A stretch of 64,000 nucleotides of DNA. Source: Silurus meridionalis (taxonomy: Eukaryota; Chordata; Actinopteri; Siluriformes; Siluridae). Location of the stretch: positions 5,853,998 through 5,917,997 of the forward strand of contig NC_060906.1 in the NCBI RefSeq assembly GCF_014805685.1, in the 5' to 3' direction. The notes under the pieces were generated by a model. The model was given only the letters and a program-made list of their open reading frames with translations. It made no database searches and was not told where the DNA came from. The first letter of the stretch is position 1. Every line of letters starts with the position of its first letter. Of this stretch, positions 25,124 through 35,631 are shown in pieces. The position numbers and the translations under genes are program-made.

Positions 25124-25241
25124 GTCTCTAGGTTAGGGTTAGGGTAACCCTAGTTCCCTGAGGGAACGACAACAATGCATCGAAACGTTATGGGAACATT
25201 CCCATAGTGTTTCAACGCAGCTGAAGTTCCTGAAGGGGAAC
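25124..25241. mobile_element. 118-bp miniature DIRS family B element
   Basis: The insert begins GTCTCTAGGTTA and ends CCTGAAGGGGAAC, exactly the left and right termini predicted for family B. Between them are only the two terminal tips, which meet in a near-palindrome around ATGGGAACATTCCCAT. It is flanked by minisatellite units, and removing it together with one AAC restores a normal unit, AATAACTCTAATG. It has no coding capacity. The left tip differs by carrying GGTTAGGGTTAGGG. Confidence 0.82.
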
Positions 25242-25329
25242 TCTAATGTAGTAAATAACTAATGTATTAAATAACGCTAATGTAGTAAATAACTCTAATG
25301 TAGTAAATAACACTGACGTAGTAAATAAC

Positions 25330-25728
25330 TGTAATGCGAGAAGCTAAGGCGGAAGCCGAAGTGAAACAAAGCAAAGTTTAATGTCAAAGTAGAGGTAATG
25401 CCAAACACAGAACACATGCAAAAAGGATATCCAGTGGTGCGCTAACTGGAGCGTGGCCCACAAAATCCCGAACGGCAAAGCAAGGCGGCTTGTGAAGATA
25501 AATCCCCAAGGTGCGTGAAGGGAAGCGCAGAGCAGAGCTCAACGGGGAAGCGTAAGCGAAACCACAGCAGGGAAACCAAACACATGTACGAGCAATAACG
25601 GACGGTGAGTGTGTGAAGGTGAGGGGTAGATATAGGCAGGTAATCAGTGGTTGAATGAGCCGCAGGTGATCCAAATTAGTAGTCGGGCGAAGAGCTCCAC
25701 GGGAGACGGAGCAGGGACTTTCCTGACA
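25330..25728 (-). mobile_element. Solo LTR with 5-bp target-site duplication
   Basis: The 399-bp insert reads TGTAATGCGAG to TTTCCTGACA on the plus strand, so it starts TG and ends CA on either strand. ATAAC flanks it on both sides (25325-25329 and 25729-25733). Removing the insert and one ATAAC leaves a perfect minisatellite unit. On the minus strand an ATTAAA polyadenylation-like signal lies near the end, which suggests minus orientation. No internal retrotransposon sequence is present, so it is the product of LTR-LTR recombination. The element class is probably Ty3/gypsy but is not proven. Confidence 0.82.
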
Positions 25729-26339
25729 ATAACACTGATGTAGTAAATAACAGTGATGTAGTAAATAACACTAATGTATTAAATAACTAATGTAGTAAAT
25801 AACACTGATGTAGTAAATAACTCCAATGTAGTAAATAACTAATGTAGTAAATAACTCTAATGTAGTAAATAACTCCAATGTAGTAAATAACTAATGTAGT
25901 AAATAACTCTAATGTAGTCAATAAAACTGATGTAGTAAATAACGCTAATGTAGTGAATTACTCTGATGTAGTAAATAATACTAATGTAGTAAATAACACT
26001 GATGTAGTAAATAACATTGATGTAGTAAATAACTTCCCTAGGTTACGAACGTAACCCTAGTTCCCCGAAGGAACAAGACGCTGCGTCGAAACGCTATGGG
26101 AACGCCCCTGCGTGACTACGCTCTGAACCACGTGTGAAATCTAGCCAATAGGCAAGCCGTGACGTCATAGACAGTTGACGTCGCATAAACCAGGAAGCTA
26201 CAAGATGGCTGTGCGGTGGTAGCAACATTAGCTTCTGCAAAGAGAGAAGGTAAGTGCCGCAGGGATGCAGGGAGTGTGGCACGGAGACGCAGCGTCTCGT
26301 TCCTTCGGGGAACTAGGGTTACTAGGGAGAGTGAGGGCC

Positions 26340-26800
26340 TCGGCACCAGCACGCAAGACAGAGGAGCCTGGGGTGGCTCTGAGGTTAAGGCCACAGAACC
26401 TGACAAAGGTCAGCGGGGTGGACCAACCCGCAGCGTCACAGATGTCCCAGAGTGTCACTCCAACGGACTCGGCCGTGAAGGATGGCTGCGTGGGAGCATG
26501 CAACCTCCAGATCTAGCATATGACAAATCGGTCCTCGGACTTGACCTGAGACACGACCTCAAAAGTGAGTGGTTCAAGGAGCGGAGATCCAGAATGGGAT
26601 GCAACCCACCGTCCTTCTTCGGAAAAATGAAGCACGGGCTGTAGCAGCCTGACTCTCTAAACAAGGAGGAAGGAACCACCTGGATGACCCGTTTCCTCGG
26701 GAGAGCACGCACCTCCTGTCCCAGGACCAGAGCCTGAACAGGTCCCACCAGGGTGGGGCACACCCCGATGAACCGGGGAGAAAAAGACGCAAACTGAACT
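26340..26800 (-). pseudogene. DIRS family B RT and YR fragments in truncated copy
   Basis: On the minus strand the RT fingers (SPCFIFPKKDGGLHPILDL) lie at about 26640-26585 and are followed almost directly by the YR C-terminus (DICDAAGWSTPLTFVRFCGL) at about 26460-26395. The rest of RT, RNase H and YR is deleted. The residue in the position of the presumed catalytic Tyr is Cys here (FVRFC in place of FVRFY in the other copy). Confidence 0.72.
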
Positions 26801-27169
26801 TAGACGGAACACCTCCCCCCGTCCGCAGCGATCATACGGGCGGAATACAGCGAGCAAACCGCTGGAGAAAGCTGCGCCCTGATCACAACCCGTGCTGGGG
26901 CTAGCAGACAGTCTCCTGAACCCGAACGGCTGGACCCACATCTGCAACGAACATTCGGGCGGAATAAGGGAGTTAACCGCTAGAGGGAGGCAGCGTCCTG
27001 AACACCCTGTGGCAGGGCCGACAGACCGGCCTCCCAGTGGTGCCGGGGAGGGACGAGCACCATAGCATGAGGGGCCCCTAGGACCTCCCTAGGAATCGGG
27101 TGGCAACACTCTCTCACTGGGCTATTTCGCTGTGCCTGGACGTAGCAGGCCAGCCTGGTATGCCTGCAA

Positions 27170-27660
27170 CACACTCATCGTGTGAAAGCAACCTGTAGCC
27201 TGACCTGCCGCGTAGCCCTACCCACCAGAGCCAAGCGGCTCTTCGTAGGCAAACCGATAGCCATCACAGACGCAACACTCAGGGAGAGATAGCTAGCTAG
27301 CGTCTCTACCACAAGCGGCATCGTCCCGTAGCTCCAATAACATTCACGCCCAGCGAGAAACATCGGAAAAGCACTAGCGCACACGGGCCTCCCAGGACCC
27401 AGACACCTCGTTGCGCAGATCAGGGAAGGCGCTGAGGCTGTGACACATGGCGCAGGAAATGCTCATCCAGCTCACTGGGTGCGCGCTGCTTCTGCTACAT
27501 GACCGGCTAGATCCAGCTCAGACCCGGCCCGTGCCACGACCTCAAGGAGCTCCACAGCACAGGCTGTGAGGAGTCCGCAGGCTCGCCAGCATCAATCATC
27601 TCATCCTCCTAGGAGAGAGAGACATGCAATGCTGCGCCGCCCGCACCGGGAGAAGAGGCA
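27170..27660 (-). pseudogene. DIRS family B gag fragment in truncated copy
   Basis: Minus-strand VETLASYLSLSVASVMAIGL and PTKSRLALVGRATRQVRLQV match the gag of the copy at 14500-14712 almost residue for residue. It belongs to the truncated element and has no intact frame. Confidence 0.7.
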
Positions 27661-28016
27661 GCCACCAGGCACGCTTCCCCGAATTTCCCGAAATTTTATC
27701 CACCTCCGGAGAAAGAAATACGGAGCACCGCGTCACACACACCGGAAAAAGAACCGTTTCCAAACGAGTGCTCTCCCCGGGGAACGGGAGCTCGGCTAGC
27801 AGCCAGGAGTGCATAGCCACACGGCTAAAATGCTAACAGCCGATACCATCGAGAGCCGAAGGCGCGAGGCAGAGCGCTCACCTCAGAGAGCGCTCTCCAA
27901 AAATTCTCCCACCTCGGAGGAAGAATAACACTGATGTAGTAAATAACTCTAATGTTGTAAATAACACTAATCATTACATCAGTTTCAGTGTTTTATATAA
28001 ACATATTTGTACTTAC

Positions 28017-28190
28017 TTCAGTGTCTGTAGTTTGTAACGTTTATCATCCTTCAGATCAGAGAGACACTTCACTCCTGAGTCTCCTACTTTATTCAGAGTC
28101 AGATCCAGTTCTCTAAGGTGTGAGGGGTTTGATCTCAGAGCTGAAGCGAGAGCACCACAGCCGTCATCTGATATTCCACAATTATACAAC
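28017..28190 (-). CDS. NLR gene, LRR exon (most distal seen)
   Basis: This is a 174-bp exon on the minus strand, preceded by an acceptor (TATCTGCAG) and followed by a donor (GTAAGT). It starts and ends in phase 2. It encodes one ribonuclease-inhibitor-type leucine-rich repeat pair: LYNCGISDDGCGALASALRS followed by NPSHLRELDLTLNKVGDSGV. The C-terminal part (LSDLKDDKRYKLQTLK) departs from the SAVLENPHCKLEILR of the sister exons, so it is either an older copy or drifting. LRRs of this kind form the sensing arm of cytoplasmic NLRs. No stop codon is found here, and the next exon is not in evidence. Confidence 0.72.
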
Positions 28191-28254
28191 CTGCAGATAC
28201 ACGTTGACACATACTTCACTCTCTCAGTTTCTACACATTACACATCCTGTGTGT

Positions 28255-28510
28255 TCTTTCCACTAGAAAGAGAGAGAGGGAGGAAGGGACAGGAGGGCGG
28301 GAGGGACAGGGGAGAGGGAGGGAGGGAGAGAGAGAGAGAGCGATGGAGGAAAGAGAGAGAGGGAGGAAGGGAGAGGGCTGATAGAGAGAGGGAGGTGGAG
28401 AGAGGGAGGGAGGGAGGAAGGGAGAGGGGAGAGAGAGGGAGGGAGGGAGACTTTTTGACTGTTACTTAACTTTATTTACACAAGTCACATATCATAAAAT
28501 TCAGGGTGAC

Positions 28511-28545
<35 letters not shown>
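28255..28545. repeat. GA-rich low-complexity tract and AAAT microsatellite
   Basis: From 28255 to 28450 the plus strand is almost purely A and G (GAGAGGGAGGGAGG-like). An AAAT run follows at about 28503-28543. No gene is present; both lie in the NLR intron region. Confidence 0.9.
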
Positions 28546-28547
<2 letters not shown>

Positions 28548-28739
28548 AAGTATTAAGATGGTTTCATATTTGAGTAAAACATGAGTGATGAGTTCAGTTC
28601 TGGTGTAAAGTTTGGTTGTCCTCCTGTAACAGAGCACAAAGCATCCTCCCAACACCACACACATTTAAACACATCCATATCATTCATACTTCTGTAAAAA
28701 TTTTAATTAATTAAACCTCTTGATTTGATCACCCTTTTT

Positions 28740-29990
28740 AACATTCTTGTGACCTCACAGTCAGTGTTCTGTGTAATCTGTTTTTTCCGGCTCATGTATT
28801 TCGCCATCTTCACTTGACCAAGGATAAAGTTAACCAGTTGGCACCTGAACCAGTGTTTCCTTACATATTTAAAACCAAAAATAAAACACTGAACAGTAAA
28901 ATAAACATAAAATCACCTTAAAATGCTCCGTAAAAACACAAACAGTGACTGCAACCTGGAGCAGTAAATAAAAGCATGAAAACCTGTTTCACTCTGTGAA
29001 CAAAAAGGACAGTCAGGTGTAATATCAGGGTTTAAAACAGAAATAAAAGAGGGTGGCTACCCTCCCATTCATCATTTTCTTATTCAGAACCTCAACACAC
29101 GCTCTGTAGAGCAGCTTCCGTGACACTGTCCATCTTCCCTTTACCACGGCACTACAGGAGGAGGCCCCTCACACCTGTCAAGGTCAGGAGCGATGTTTAG
29201 CTGGTAAAATTTTTCATCGTCTGCAGAACCAGCCTCTTTGTGATGAAGAGTTCTGGACAGTGCAGTAACGGTCACGCTGGAGATGTCCAGTCGCCCGCCT
29301 TACACCAGAGGCTCTCCCAGCAACCGGTGTAGTGTTCAACAGCTTTTGTTCTGTTTTTTAAAAACGTTCCAGATTTAAAAAAGTCCACGGTAAAACATCG
29401 GTAATCCAGAAAAAAAGCATTTGTGTCCATTGAAACAAGGCTCTGTCCAGTCCCAGTTCTTCAACTGTGCGTAATAATCCACTGGCTGCTGCTCTCCATA
29501 CTAAGTCTCTGGGTCCAGTGAGGAGTCTCTGGATGAAATGAAAGCAGAATGCTACAGCTCTGCTGGACAGCTGGACCACAAGTGCCCTCCTTCCTCTTGT
29601 GGCAGATAAAGAACACTCTGAGAAATCGAGTGTAGTTTTACCCAAAAGAAATTGACCAGCCGGGCCTGGATGTTCCCCAGCTGGTTTGATGGAGGATCGA
29701 CGCAGGCTGGCTTGTGCCAGAGGGACGAGGCGCCGAGGTTGTTGATGACCAGTGTCGCCCCCTTTAGGACATCTTTGGGACCAACCGTTTCCACTTGCTC
29801 CGTCTGCCTTTCACATGCTCTACAGAACCTTCCCAGTTTTTAATGTAAAAACTCATTGCTCCCCAGGTAGACACCCAAGTACTTAAAACCGCCTCTTTTC
29901 CTAGCAGTGAAGGTTGCCCACCTCCCCACACCCCAAATAAAATGACTTCACTTTTACCCCAGTTGACCTTGGCAAACCTGAAAGTTCTTT
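28740..29990 (-). mobile_element. Tx1/L1-type LINE ORF2 3' fragment
   Basis: On the minus strand, from right to left, pieces of the region after the RT appear: AKVNWGKSEVILFGVWGGG, GATLVINNLGASSLWHKPAC, VDPPSNQLGNIQARLVNFFW, FHFIQRLLTGPRDLVWRAAA, and the Cys-His-like tail PDCPFCSQSETGFHAF near 29000. This order is typical of fish Tx1-clade (L1 superfamily) ORF2. Frames shift several times. The right side is cut by the 21-bp minisatellite that begins near 30009. Confidence 0.78.
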
Positions 29991-30008
29991 AAAATGCCAG
30001 TTAAAAAC

Positions 30009-31795
30009 ATTGCACACTCATCACTGACCATTACACTCACATTACTGACCATCACACTAACATCACTGACCATCACAATCAACATCACTGATCATTACAC
30101 TCATCACTGACCATCACACTCATCATTGACCATCACACTTACATCATTGACCATCACACTTACATCACTGACCATCACACTCACATCACTGACCATCACA
30201 CTAACATCATTGACCATCACAATCAACATCACTGATCATTACACTCATTACTGACCATCACACTCATCATTGACCATCACACTTACATCACTGACCATCA
30301 CACTCACATCACTGACCATCACACTCGCATCACTGACCATTACACTCGCATCACTGACCATCACACTCGCATCACTGACCATCACACTCACATCACTGAC
30401 CATCACACTCGCATCACTGACCATTACACTCACATCACTGACCATCACACTCGCATCACTGACCATCACACTCGCATCACTGACCATCACACTCGCAACA
30501 CTGACCATCACAATCACATCACTGACCATCACAATCACATCACTGACCATTACACTCCTCACTGACCATCACACTCACATCACTGACCATCACACTAATC
30601 ACTGACCATCACAATCAACATCACTGACCAGCACAATCAACATCACTGACCATCACACTAATCACTGACCATCACTGACCATCACAATCAACATCACTGA
30701 CCATTACACTTATCACTGACCATCACACTCATATCATTGACCATCACACTCATATCATTGACCATTACACTCATCACTGACCATCACACTCGCATCACTG
30801 ACCATCACACTCATCACTGACCATCACACTCGCATCACTGACCATCACACTCGCATCACTGACCATCACACTCCTCACTGACCATCACACTCACATCACT
30901 GACCATCACACTAATCACTGATCATCACAATCAACATCACTGACCATCACAATCAACATCACTGACCATTACACTTATCACTGACCATCACACTCATATC
31001 ATTGACCATCACACTCATCACTGACCATCACACTCGCATCACTGACCATCACACTCGCATCGCTGACCATCACACTCGCATCACTGACCATCACACTCTT
31101 CACTGACCATTACACTCGCAACACTGACCATCACAATTACATCACTGACCATCACAATCACATCACTGACCATTACACTCCTCACTGACCATTACACTCA
31201 TCACTGACCATCACACTCGCATCACTGACCATCACACTCCTCACTGACCATTACACTCATCACTGACCATTACACTCATCACTGACCATTACAATCAACA
31301 TCACTGACCATCACAATCAACATCACCGACCATCAAACTCATCACTGACCATCACACTCACATCACTGACCATTACACTCACATCATTGACCATCACACT
31401 CATTACTGACCATCACACTCATCACTGACCATCAGAATCACATCACTGACCATCACACTCATCACTGACCATCACACTCTTCACTGACCATCACAATCAC
31501 ATCACTGACCATTACACTCATCACTGACCATCACAATCAACATCACTGACCATCACAATCAACATCATCGACCATCACACTCATCACTGACCATCACACT
31601 CACATCACTGACCATTACACTCACATCATTGACCATCACACTCATCACTGACCATCACACTCATCACTGACCATCACAATCACACAATTGACCATCATAC
31701 TCATCACTATAAAAAATACACTCGCATCACTGACCATTACACTCATCACTGACCATCACACTCTTTACTGACCATTACACACACATCACTGATCA
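30009..31795. repeat. 21-bp minisatellite, about 1.8 kb
   Basis: The unit is close to ACTGACCATCACACTCRCATC, mixed with shorter units that lack the last few bases (ACTGACCATCACACTCATC). The frame TITLTSL on plus and VMVSDVS on minus stays open over the 21-bp blocks by arithmetic only. The array lies between a LINE fragment and an LRR exon. Confidence 0.95.
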
Positions 31796-32310
31796 ACAGA
31801 GAGAAAATAAGAAACATGTAAAGTGAGATCTTTGAAATGTAAATGTAGAGTAAAAGAAGCTGTAGGTTCTTCAGCTCCAGACAGTATTTTCAGGTGTAAA
31901 TCTACTGGAAATACAGATTTAATGCTGCAGGTTTAATTGGACTTTTGAACTGCAATAAAAGTCACAACAGCTAAATTCTACACTGAGGGATTTTTGTAGC
32001 TTGTTAGATATTAGATCATCTTCTCTTTCTTCATTATTCTGCCTCGTCACATTCACATTTATATCAACACTTTTGTACATTTATTAGATATTAGAAACTA
32101 AAACAATACAAAAGTCAATAAAAAAATTATTATAAAAAGATACAAATTAAATCAACACTAATTTAAACTAACAAACAAAACAAAACAAAAAAAAAACTAT
32201 AAAGTTCCTCCTCAGAACATTGATGCTGAACCTAAAAGCTCTGCTTCAGTCTCACTATTAGAGAATGTGTGTTACTGAGGAGCAGGTCATGTGACTCTCA
32301 GAGAGACGAT
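31796..32310. other. NLR intron sequence
   Basis: AT-rich, no gene. The last 100 bases (TCAGAACATTGATGCTGAAC, then GAGCAGGTCATGTGACTCTC) recur just downstream of the other LRR exons. The duplicated unit is therefore larger than the exon itself. Confidence 0.6.
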
Positions 32311-32315
32311 CTTAC

Positions 32316-32489
32316 CTCAGTATCTCCAGTTTACAGTGAGGATTCTCCAGTACAGCAGAGAGAAACTTCACTCCTGAGTCTCCTACTTTATTCCCAGTCA
32401 GATCCAGATCTCTCAGGTGTGAGGGGTTTGATCTCAGAGCTGAAGCGAGAGCAGCACAGCCTTCATCTGATACTTCACAACTCCACAAC
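32316..32489 (-). CDS. NLR gene, LRR exon
   Basis: This 174-bp minus-strand exon has an acceptor TATCTGCAG and a donor GTAAG, and both ends are phase 2. It encodes LWSCEVSDEGCAALASALRS, NPSHLRDLDLTGNKVGDSGV and KFLSAVLENPHCKLEILR. These are the LxxLxLxxN repeats of a fish NLRC3-like receptor. It lies between the 21-bp minisatellite and the large Tx1 LINE insertion. Confidence 0.85.
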
Positions 32490-32569
32490 CTGCAGATACA
32501 CAATGACACACACTTCACTCTCTCAGTTTCTACACATTACACATCCTGTGTGTGTTTTGAAATGAGTGG

Positions 32570-32684
32570 TGTCGATGGATGGATGGATGATAGCAGAAAT
32601 ATAAACAATAGATTGTGTAAATGAGAGAAATACACTAAATATTGAAACGGTTTATTCAGTGACAAGAACAAGTCTGTTTCTTTA

Positions 32685-32735
<51 letters not shown>

Positions 32736-32815
32736 AGAGAGAGTGTGTAAGAGAGAGAGAGAGAGAGAGAGAGAGTGTGTGTGTGTGTGTGTGTGTGTGA
32801 GCAAGATAGAGAGAG

Positions 32816-32863
<48 letters not shown>

Positions 32864-32865
32864 AA
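32570..32865. repeat. Microsatellite cluster (GGAT, GT, GA)
   Basis: A short GGAT run near 32574-32590 is followed by alternating GT and GA runs from 32687 to 32863. These are simple repeats in an intron. Confidence 0.92.
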
Positions 32866-33427
32866 AGAGTTACAATATCTTGATTTGGTCTGTTTTCAAT
32901 TCTGTTTCTCCTGACATATATTCCAAGTTTTGTTTGTCCAACAATAAAATTAATCAACTGCCATTTTATTTTCTGCTTTTGACAATATCTCAATCCTAAA
33001 ATAAAAACAGTAGGAGAAAAGTTTTCCTGAAATCTCCCTGCAAATAATAAAACTAAACCCAGCAACAAGGCAAAGATTGATCCAATCTGAAACATTCTGT
33101 AAAGCAATGAAAAACAGTCTTTCTTATCCCACAGAACACACATTTATCAAAAGCATCTGAATTAATAACAGAGACAAAGGCATTCACAGCTATGGCCCCA
33201 TGTAGAATCCGCAATTATTCAATGGTGGTTTGTATAGCACTCTCCAAACAGGCTTGTCGTCTTCTCATAAAAATAAATTTTTCTCACCATACAGTATATT
33301 TCTTTTGGTTTAATGAAAAAAATTAAATAAAAGAATTTGACAAAACACTTACATAATTATTTTCCTTCCACTTAACTCAGAACCAAATCTTTTAGACCTT
33401 CTATGTCCAGCAGTATGCTAGACATAC

Positions 33428-33813
33428 TGTCAGGGAACCATCAGCTTCTCCTCCCCTCAACACCCCGGCCGCACGGAGTGAATCACCATCCTACTAAATT
33501 CCGGCACCTAGTTCTTATTAACTCCAGGCCTATATAAACCTCTCCCTGTTTAAGTGCCATCGTCTGTTCTCACAGGTTATGCTGGAGGAGCAACTTCTGA
33601 TCCTAATCGTACGTTTACCTGTTTATTCGACTAAGTGGGCCTCCCCATCTCCTGGCATACCACAGGTTACTATCCTTGCTTTCCTCATAGGACTACATCT
33701 GTTCTGGTGACTTTCCCGGTATTACAGCGACCCTTTTTCTGCTATTTGTTTCAAACTGATTAAACTTTATATATTATTACTATGGCTTCCATCTGTGTTC
33801 GTCTGGCCTGACT
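33428..33813 (+). repeat. 5' LTR of the gypsy element
   Basis: It contains a TATATAA-like box (CCTATATAAACCTCTCCC near 33529) and an ATTAAA signal near 33762. It is about 36 bp longer than the 3' LTR because of a few small indels and differs at scattered bases. Confidence 0.9.
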
Positions 33814-33839
33814 TACCAGAAGAGCGTTGGCATGGGTGC

Positions 33840-35600
33840 AAGGTCTTTGGAGCGCCAAAAGCTCTGTTTACCAGCCACTTCACAGAGGTTTTCAGCACGG
33901 CTTCCGGGGCGCTTTCCACCGTGGACTAGCTGTTGAGCCTACGCCAAGGCTCGGATAACACCACCGACTACAGTCTCCTCTTCTGCACATTGGCGGCCAC
34001 CAGCAGTTGGAATGAGGTTGCACTCCTGAGAGCATATCGATTGAGGGGGCTGTCAAAGAGGGAGAGGGAGCGCCACCTAGTGGCAGGCATGTGTCTCTAC
34101 TGCGGGAATCCGGGACATCACATCGCCCAATGTCCGACCCGACCTCCATGCCCCGTGGTGAATACTGTCGTTTCCCACGGACATCTCACGCCTGTCTAAA
34201 CTCCCAGTAACCCTAATAACCCCAGCTCTTTCCGTTCTGGTCTCTGCTCTAGTCAATTCAGGCTCCGCAGGTAATTTCATCTCCTGAATGTGCCTAGACC
34301 AGCTGCGGCTTCACAAGGAAAAGGGGACACAAGAACTAGCTGTCTAGACCATTCAAGAACAGCTGCTTGGAAAGGACTGGTGAAAAGTTGGTTTGTTCCA
34401 CCAAGAGAAAATACGGCTTCTGGTCTTGGAGAACTCAACAGCAGACATAATCCTGGGGCGGCCATGGCTTAACCAACAAGCACCTAAATGTTCTGGGACC
34501 TCTGTGATATCCTAGAGTGGAGCCCCAAATGCAGGGAACAATGCCTGGTACACCTCCCTTCTCCCATTCCAGAACACATGACCTTGGCCGCGATGCATGT
34601 CGAGGGTGCTCCCAGACCAGCTAGGGTTGAAATCCCTGTGGAGTACGACTCCTTTGCCGAAGTGTTTGGCGAACAGGCCGCTACACAACTTTCCCCTCAC
34701 CGACCATGGGACTGTGCAATCGACCTAGTGCCAGGAGCCAAACTGCCCAGAGGCTGGGTATACTCCCTATCTGCTCCTGAGTGTAGAGCCATGGAGGAAT
34801 ACGTCCATCAAGCCCTCCACCAGGGGTTCATCATCCAGTCCTCCTCACCCGCAGCCTCCAGTTTCTTCTTTGTGGGGGAAAAAGGACGGAGGTCTTTGAC
34901 CCTGCATCGATTACATAGACTTACTTTCTTATAGTGCATGCTTCTTATAGTGCATGCTGGGGTTTCAGCCTCCCCTATTCCCATGGTCGGACAAGCCATC
35001 CCATATGCCGGCTGTGGACTATTGGTTATGAGAGAGTGTGCGGGTGTGGGAATCCGAACATACACAACTACAAAGGGCCCTTCATGAGACAGGGAGACAT
35101 GCGGATGAACGCTGATTAGAGACCCCATCCTTTTCACCAGGGGATCTGGTATGGTTATCTACCAAGGACCTGAGGTTACGACTACCAAGCCGGAAGCTGA
35201 GCCCCCTGTTCTTTAGGCCTTTCAGGATCGAGAGTCATTCAATGAAGTAACCTACCGGCTGGACTTACCCCTGAGGTATCAAGAACATCCCACGTTTCAT
35301 GTATCACTTTTAAAGCCCTTTGTGCCTCCAGTCTATCATCTCCAGGGTGAGCCTGGGGATCTCCCTCCACCGGTAAATGCTGGACCAACCGTCGGTGTAC
35401 TCGGTACGGAAGATACTGGACTCGTGCCGTCGGGGCAGCATATTGGAGTATCTAGTCGACTGAGAGGGTTATGGTACCGAGGAGAGGCCCGTCCTGGGTG
35501 GCACGTCAGGACGTACTGGCCCTTTTGGAGGAGCTCCACACCACACACCCTCTCCTTCCTGCACCCCAGGGTCGAGGTAAACCAAGCTGTAGGGTTTGGG
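33840..35600 (+). pseudogene. Gypsy gag-pol remnant with zinc knuckle and chromodomain
   Basis: The gag C-terminus shows a CCHC knuckle, CLYCGNPGHHIAQC (34093-34134). The retropepsin-like motif reads LVNSGSAGNFIS near 34250, where the usual catalytic Asp is Asn, followed by a stop. The RT N-terminal region ([18 protein letters not shown], then [16 protein letters not shown]) runs to about 34930. There is then a jump to the integrase C-terminus (YRLDLPLRYQEHPTFHVSLL, 35255-35313) and a chromodomain-like end (PSWVARQDVLALLEELHTTH, 35480-35550). RT palm, RNase H and integrase core are gone, so the copy is inactive. Confidence 0.82.
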
Positions 35601-35631
35601 CGTCGAGAGAAGCCCCTGGGGGAGGGGGTGA

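Larger units (their letters stand above)
26034..27925 (-). mobile_element. Truncated DIRS family B copy inside the minisatellite
   Basis: The left terminus (TTCCCTAGGTTACGAACG, directly after the AAC of a minisatellite unit) and the left inverted repeat are closely related to the copy at 11675. The remnants, read leftward on the minus strand, are gag, RT fingers and the YR C-terminus. The right inverted repeat is missing: the sequence stops at CCTCGGAGGAAGAATA and continues as minisatellite (ATAACACTGATG). An internal deletion has removed the RT palm, RNase H and most of the YR. Confidence 0.85.
20700..27985. repeat. 18-bp minisatellite, about 4.6 kb plus later remnants
   Basis: The unit is close to AATGTAGTAAATAACRCT, with frequent variants (GTGCTAAAT, GTGATAAAG, TTTATTGTA). 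From 20700 to 25329 it is continuous except for a 118-bp insertion, which gives about 250 units by length. Units resume at 25729-26033 and 27926-27985 between inserted elements. Because 18 is a multiple of three, one frame per strand stays open for long distances (VVNNTN on plus, LFTTLA on minus); these are not genes. Blocks recur at offsets of about 1.4 kb (21341 and 22746) and 1.63 kb (22481 and 24116), so the array also grew by segmental duplication. Confidence 0.95.

Noticed and set aside
25124..25155. Telomere-like GGTTAGGGTTAGGGTAACCC
   Set aside because: Only two units are present, and they replace the GGTTACGAACGTAACC of the DIRS end. This is better explained as a variant of that terminus than as an interstitial telomere.
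20700..25330. CRISPR-like array of regular repeats
   Set aside because: The unit is 18 bp with no unique spacers, the context is a fish genome, and no cas genes are present.
30248..30605. Frames of TITLTSL and VMVSDVS repeats
   Set aside because: These are translations of the 21-bp minisatellite and occur on both strands.
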